A stretch of DNA of 64,000 nucleotides from Algoriphagus aquaeductus (GTDB lineage: Bacteria; Bacteroidota; Bacteroidia; Cytophagales; Cyclobacteriaceae). The stretch's first letter is position 1. Each line of letters begins with the position of its first letter. Below are positions 60,351 to 64,000 of the stretch, piece after piece. Below the pieces are notes generated by a model. It was not told the origin of the DNA, ran no database searches, and saw only the letters and a program-made list of their open reading frames with translations. A program made the translations under genes and the position numbers. The stretch spans positions 354,706-418,705 of the forward strand of contig NZ_QKTX01000003.1 of assembly GCF_003253485.1 (NCBI RefSeq), given 5' to 3'.

Positions 60351-62708
60351 ATGTATTCGGAAGTGAAGGGATTTAGGGCAATATTTTTTTTAGGGTTTTT
60401 TGTAACTAGATGTTTTTCCTCCTTTGGTCAAACAGGTTTTCCCTATTGCGAAAGTTTTCAAACACCTAATACTCAGGCTAAAACTATATTTGGTGGGAAT
60501 GCGCGATTACTTAATGGCGTATTGAGACTCACCGAAAATCAAAATGATCAGAGGGGATATATTTACGTTGATGTACCATTTCCTTCCACTTATGGGCTGA
60601 AAGTAGAATTTGAATTCTTTATTTACGGAGGGACAGGGCAATTTCAGGCAGATGGTCTTTCCATGTATTTGTTTGATGGGGATTCTCCAAATTTTTCTCC
60701 GGGGGGATTTGGAGGGTCTTTGGGTTATGCCCAACGGGATGCTGAGCCAGGATTGTCCAGCGGTTATTTGGGTATTGGGTTTGATGTTTTTGGAAATTTT
60801 GGAAATACTACTCAAGGAAAAAATGGAGGGTTTTCAGCATTGGATCAAAATGGACGATCACCCAATTCCATTGTTCTGCGTGGTCCGGGTACGGGACTAA
60901 GTGGATATCCATTTGTAGTAGGCCGAAAAACGATGGAGGTTGGAACCGACAAAGATGGATTAAATCCTGGAGGACAATTCCCCATCAATTCAGGAGGGTC
61001 AGGCACAGCTAGAGTGACAGACCCCTTGAAAGCCGGATATCGTCGTGTGAATTTAGAGCTCCAGCCTGATCCTGATGGCAATGGGTTCTTTCTGACATTG
61101 ACTATGCTGGTGACGACACAGGAAAATCTCCCAAGACAGGTGACCATTTTCGATCGCCCATATAATTTTCCAGCTCCCAAAAATCTTAAAATAGGTTTTG
61201 CCGCATCTACAGGCGGATTTAATAACTACCACGAAATCCGCAATCTTAAAGTAGAAGTATCTGCGGATGATCAGCTCAAAAGACCGTCGGGGTTTGATTT
61301 GAAGGATTTTACTTCATGTGCCGGTCAGGAAAATCTGTTTTCCATTCAAGATGAAGATGTCGAATTGCCCAATGAAAACAGTACCATCAGATGTCTGCAG
61401 TTTTTTAGTTCCAAAGATCAAATTCAAACCAATGAAGGAGACGCATGCACCCAGGCGAGGTGTTTGGAGCAAAATCGGTTTTTGGTTCTTCCGGAGGGGA
61501 TTTTTCGGGCAAACGATAATGCAGGTGGATTTACTTTTACCCCAAATGAAGAATATATCGGAAAGCAAGTGACAGTTTTTTATACGGTTACCGATAATTA
61601 TGGGAAGACTTCTACCGGGAACTCGATCACCTTGGATATCAATGCTTCACCTAAGCCCATCAATTTGGTTATAGATGGAGAGAATCTGATAAAAGAAAAA
61701 ATCGACTTGTGTCCAGGTGAAAGTATTCAACTTAAAGGGAGCGGAGAAGAGGAGTATGAGAGGTACGAGTGGTTGAAAGATGGAGAAATAGTATCGGGCC
61801 AAAATTCCCCTTCTTTACTGATAGATAAAAGTGGAAGCTACGAGATCCGAGCCTTCAATTCAAAAGGATGCCCGGTAGTTTCCAATAAGGTAGTGGTGGA
61901 GTATCCGATTACTCCTGAGCTTACTTTTTCCGAACCATTGGTTGGTTGCTTGCCGGATTCCGAACTGGATGTCACAGGGGTGATTCCAGAGTTTGATCCT
62001 GAGAAATATGACTATTTATTAGTAGGGCAAGGGGTTCGTTATTTCAACTTGGAATTGAAGAAGGTAAATAGATCCGGCAATTATCAATTACAGGTAAAGT
62101 TGAAAAGCCTGGATTGCTATTCTGAACCTGTCCCATTGACGGTGGTCCTCAGAGAGGAAGAATTGATTGGTGATTTTGATTTTAATGTAGTGGGGACAAC
62201 AATCAAAGATGATTCAAGTGGCGGGATTTTTCCGGACGATCCGATAGAATTTTCAGGGCTGTCAAATTCAGAAATTGTTAAGTGGGATTGGCAATTCGGA
62301 GATGGAAAGACATCGACGGAACCAATGCCTATTCACATTTTTGGTAAGAAAGGAGTGTTTCAGGTCACCTTAACCGTTACGGATACTTTGGGTTGTATTT
62401 CATCGGTTCAAAAGACGGTTACGATTTCCCGTAGCTACAGAGTGATGTTTCCTTCGGGATTTACTCCTTTAGCTGTCCAAAATGATGCGTTTTTGCCCAA
62501 ATGGAAAGGATTGGCAACCATCGAGCTATTGATATTTAATAATTGGGGGGAGCTTATTTTCCAAACTGATGAATTGGAAACTAAGGGTTGGGATGGGACT
62601 CTGGAAGGAAAGCTACTGGATGCTGGAGTTTATTTTTTCAGATTCAATGCAATTTCCATTGACGGAGATGAGGTTCGCGAGAGTGGTAAATTCAGATTGA
62701 TCCGATGA
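60351..62708 (+). CDS. Secreted lectin/PKD protein with T9SS type-B sorting domain
   Basis: 785 residues. Signal-like hydrophobic N-terminus ending near SSFGQ. An L-type lectin-like domain (about 28-310; FFIYGGTGQFQADGLSMYLF, GSLGYAQR, GIGFDVFGNFGN). Ig-like repeats in the middle (YEWLKDGEIVSGQNSPSLL), a PKD domain with WDWQFGDGKTSTEPMPIHIF (about 645-690), and a C-terminal gliding-motility-type (CHU_C) domain (FPSGFTPLAVQNDAF, LLIFNNWGELIFQT, GWDGT, GVYFFRF). The CTD sends it through T9SS to the surface, probably held by the PorP/SprF protein encoded next. Carbohydrate binding is inferred from the lectin-like part. Confidence 0.88.
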   Translation: MYSEVKGFRAIFFLGFFVTRCFSSFGQTGFPYCESFQTPNTQAKTIFGGNARLLNGVLRLTENQNDQRGYIYVDVPFPSTYGLKVEFEFFIYGGTGQFQADGLSMYLFDGDSPNFSPGGFGGSLGYAQRDAEPGLSSGYLGIGFDVFGNFGNTTQGKNGGFSALDQNGRSPNSIVLRGPGTGLSGYPFVVGRKTMEVGTDKDGLNPGGQFPINSGGSGTARVTDPLKAGYRRVNLELQPDPDGNGFFLTLTMLVTTQENLPRQVTIFDRPYNFPAPKNLKIGFAASTGGFNNYHEIRNLKVEVSADDQLKRPSGFDLKDFTSCAGQENLFSIQDEDVELPNENSTIRCLQFFSSKDQIQTNEGDACTQARCLEQNRFLVLPEGIFRANDNAGGFTFTPNEEYIGKQVTVFYTVTDNYGKTSTGNSITLDINASPKPINLVIDGENLIKEKIDLCPGESIQLKGSGEEEYERYEWLKDGEIVSGQNSPSLLIDKSGSYEIRAFNSKGCPVVSNKVVVEYPITPELTFSEPLVGCLPDSELDVTGVIPEFDPEKYDYLLVGQGVRYFNLELKKVNRSGNYQLQVKLKSLDCYSEPVPLTVVLREEELIGDFDFNVVGTTIKDDSSGGIFPDDPIEFSGLSNSEIVKWDWQFGDGKTSTEPMPIHIFGKKGVFQVTLTVTDTLGCISSVQKTVTISRSYRVMFPSGFTPLAVQNDAFLPKWKGLATIELLIFNNWGELIFQTDELETKGWDGTLEGKLLDAGVYFFRFNAISIDGDEVRESGKFRLIR

Positions 62709-63727
62709 AAAGACTGGTATTGATTGTTTTGGTGACTTTTTGGATGGTGGGTGTTGGGTTTTCGCAGGATATTCAATACAGTCAATACTATGCAAATCCA
62801 ATTTATTTGAATCCTGCAACAGTCGGAAATACGGACAAGAGTAGAGTCGGAATCAGTTTTAGAAATCAGTGGCCCATCTTGGATCAGACATTTATAGCTT
62901 ATTCTGCGTATTTCGATCACTACGAAGAGCGAATAAATTCTGGCTTTGGGCTTATACTTCAAGGAGCCAACGAATCGTTTACACAGACCAGTACCAAGGA
63001 AATCGGGATAGTGTATAGTTATCGGTTGAAAATTTCTGAATCGGACTTTATCCAAGCAGGAGTACAAGGGTGTTTTGTGTCAAGAGATGCATTGTTTGAT
63101 CAAGTGATTTTGGGTAGTCAACTGGATATCGATAGGGGGGTAATAGTTGGGCAGCCCGGAGATGGTTTTGAAGGTGATAGTCAAATTCGGGCGGCTGACG
63201 CCAATGTTGGATTAATTTATTATGGGAAAAGAATTTGGTTCGGTGCCTCTGTCGCTCATCTGTTAAAGCCGGAGATCAGCTTTCTGAAAGAAGGTACCAA
63301 TCAGTTGTCGATGAAAACCGGGCTGCATGGAGGATATAAGTTTGATCTACCTGTAGGAGATATCAATGATTTTTTCAACAATACCGATCAGGAAAGGTCC
63401 TTAACTTTGGGGTTTAACTATAAAAAGCAGGGTCAATTTTCCCAATTAGACCTAGGGGCTGAGTTTTTCTTTGAACCTCTCGTTTTAGGGATTTGGTATA
63501 GAGGTCTGCCTACTAAGTATGAATTGCCAAATAATGAGTCGTTGGTTGCGTTGCTGGGGGTTAGTTTGGAATCTGGATTGGATGTGGGATATAGTTTTGA
63601 TTTCCCTATATCCAAATTTGGATTGAATGCTACCGGAGGAGCACATGAAATTTCACTTCGTTATGTTTTTTCGAATAAAAATCCAGCAAAGAGGTATTAT
63701 GCTCCGCTTCCTTCATTCAGGTATTAG
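62705..63727 (+). CDS. PorP/SprF-family T9SS membrane protein
   Basis: 340 residues. Signal peptide (to about residue 20, then QDIQYSQYYANPIYLNPA). YYANPIYLNPATVG is the PorP/SprF hallmark, and the remaining sequence consists of outer-membrane strands ending in a C-terminal aromatic. Family members anchor type-B CTD proteins. It overlaps the lectin gene by ATGA, which supports the pairing. Confidence 0.94.
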   Translation: MKRLVLIVLVTFWMVGVGFSQDIQYSQYYANPIYLNPATVGNTDKSRVGISFRNQWPILDQTFIAYSAYFDHYEERINSGFGLILQGANESFTQTSTKEIGIVYSYRLKISESDFIQAGVQGCFVSRDALFDQVILGSQLDIDRGVIVGQPGDGFEGDSQIRAADANVGLIYYGKRIWFGASVAHLLKPEISFLKEGTNQLSMKTGLHGGYKFDLPVGDINDFFNNTDQERSLTLGFNYKKQGQFSQLDLGAEFFFEPLVLGIWYRGLPTKYELPNNESLVALLGVSLESGLDVGYSFDFPISKFGLNATGGAHEISLRYVFSNKNPAKRYYAPLPSFRY

Positions 63728-63863
63728 GTAAAATGATTGTATTTCAAAATCTTATTCAGAACCCCGTGTGACTTTTATCATTGAAGGGCAAAAACGATCT
63801 AATTTATCTTTGAAGACAGTTTGAATTTTTTTTCACTACTGTCCGAGAAACGGTTTTAAAATT

Positions 63864-63898
63864 TAGGGTAAGCTTCTGAGCAGAAGCCTACCCTTTTT
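63864..63898 (+). terminator. Hairpin terminator before the transposase start
   Basis: GGGTA-GCTTCT and AGAAGC-TACCC pair around GAGC with one mismatch, followed by TTTTT. It may end the PorP transcript or be the read-through protection of the insertion sequence; the sequence GTCCGAGAAACGG at 63841 could mark the left end of the element. Confidence 0.7.
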
Positions 63899-63937
63899 GC
63901 TGTATTTTAGGTTTACCACAACTTCAAATTACAGCGG

Positions 63938-64000
63938 ATGAAAAATACACATTTCTTCGGACAGCCGATTTTTTCTCAACTTCTTTCTTTGATCGATAAG
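63938..64000 (+). mobile_element. Start of an IS4-type insertion sequence transposase (partial)
   Basis: Only the first 21 codons are in the window: MKNTHFFGQPIFSQLLSLID followed by K. GQPIFSQLLSLI is the usual beginning of DUF4372-containing IS4-family transposases of Bacteroidota. The rest runs off the window. Confidence 0.7.

Noticed and set aside
1..64000. CRISPR array or rRNA operon
   Set aside because: No regularly spaced identical repeats with unique spacers, no cas-like genes, and no 16S/23S/5S sequence were seen; the palindromic repeats present are solitary intergenic elements.

Overview
The window looks like a chromosomal segment of a Bacteroidota bacterium, most likely order Cytophagales and close to Cyclobacteriaceae/Algoriphagus-type genomes (an inference from gene content, not a database match). 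The support is a SusC/SusD pair, a type IX secretion (T9SS) type-B sorting domain beside PorP/SprF, an RteC-like gene and a CTnDOT-type integrase fragment, TAnnTTTG -7 promoter motifs, absence of obvious Shine-Dalgarno sequences, and bacteroidotal forms of LpxB, HisIE and the N-terminally extended DAHP synthase.

Layout. 1-3.9 kb: end of a trp operon (probable trpC tail, trpF, trpB, trpA) followed by a DAHP synthase. 4.0-5.3 kb: two divergent toxin-antitoxin pairs (ParDE-like and YefM/YoeB-like) bounded on the right by a second, broken copy of the DAHP synthase 3' end. 5.4-9.6 kb: phenylalanine hydroxylase, preceded by what looks like a leader-peptide attenuator, then hisH-hisA-hisF-hisIE, whose spacers are filled with several short palindromic repeat families. 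9.7-13.5 kb: an S41 protease lipoprotein, a Tat-type Dabb protein, an aldo/keto reductase and a secreted unknown.

13.7-22.5 kb is an accessory island of visibly more AT-rich DNA. It starts with a truncated integrase fused by a deletion to a truncated rteC. It carries a thiol/methionine-repair cluster: MsrA-like, thioredoxin, MsrB, MsrA, a small ORF, a lipoprotein MsrA, GAPDH, a thioredoxin-fold redoxin, a second-copy type cysteinyl-tRNA synthetase and an AraC regulator. A 110-bp direct repeat (14941-15050 and 22401-22510), each copy containing a short leader-like ORF, flanks the cargo. I regard this as the most interesting block: genes that repair oxidised Met/Cys packaged with apparent spare copies of enzymes that depend on an active-site thiol or on cysteine.

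22.6-43.5 kb returns to backbone: typA, a BASS transporter, an SGNH hydrolase, DUF4407, a DUF6364/PIN toxin-antitoxin pair, a DUF5995-VIT-M19 dipeptidase group, a glycosyltransferase, two HEPN/MNT modules in mirrored order, leuS, an M20 amidohydrolase, a GNAT protein, queE and an OmpA/PD40 envelope protein. 44-49.8 kb is a SusC/SusD locus with a small surface lipoprotein and a periplasmic unknown. 49.8-60.3 kb holds queD, a four-helix-bundle gene apparently inserted between inverted repeats just upstream of lpxB, clpX-clpP-tig with a tRNA-Leu, a RelA/SpoT enzyme, a Fur-family regulator, a STAS protein and purA. The window ends with a T9SS type-B lectin/PKD protein, its PorP/SprF partner and the first 21 codons of an IS4-type transposase.

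All functional calls rest on recognisable motifs and family resemblance by eye; no search or computation was run.
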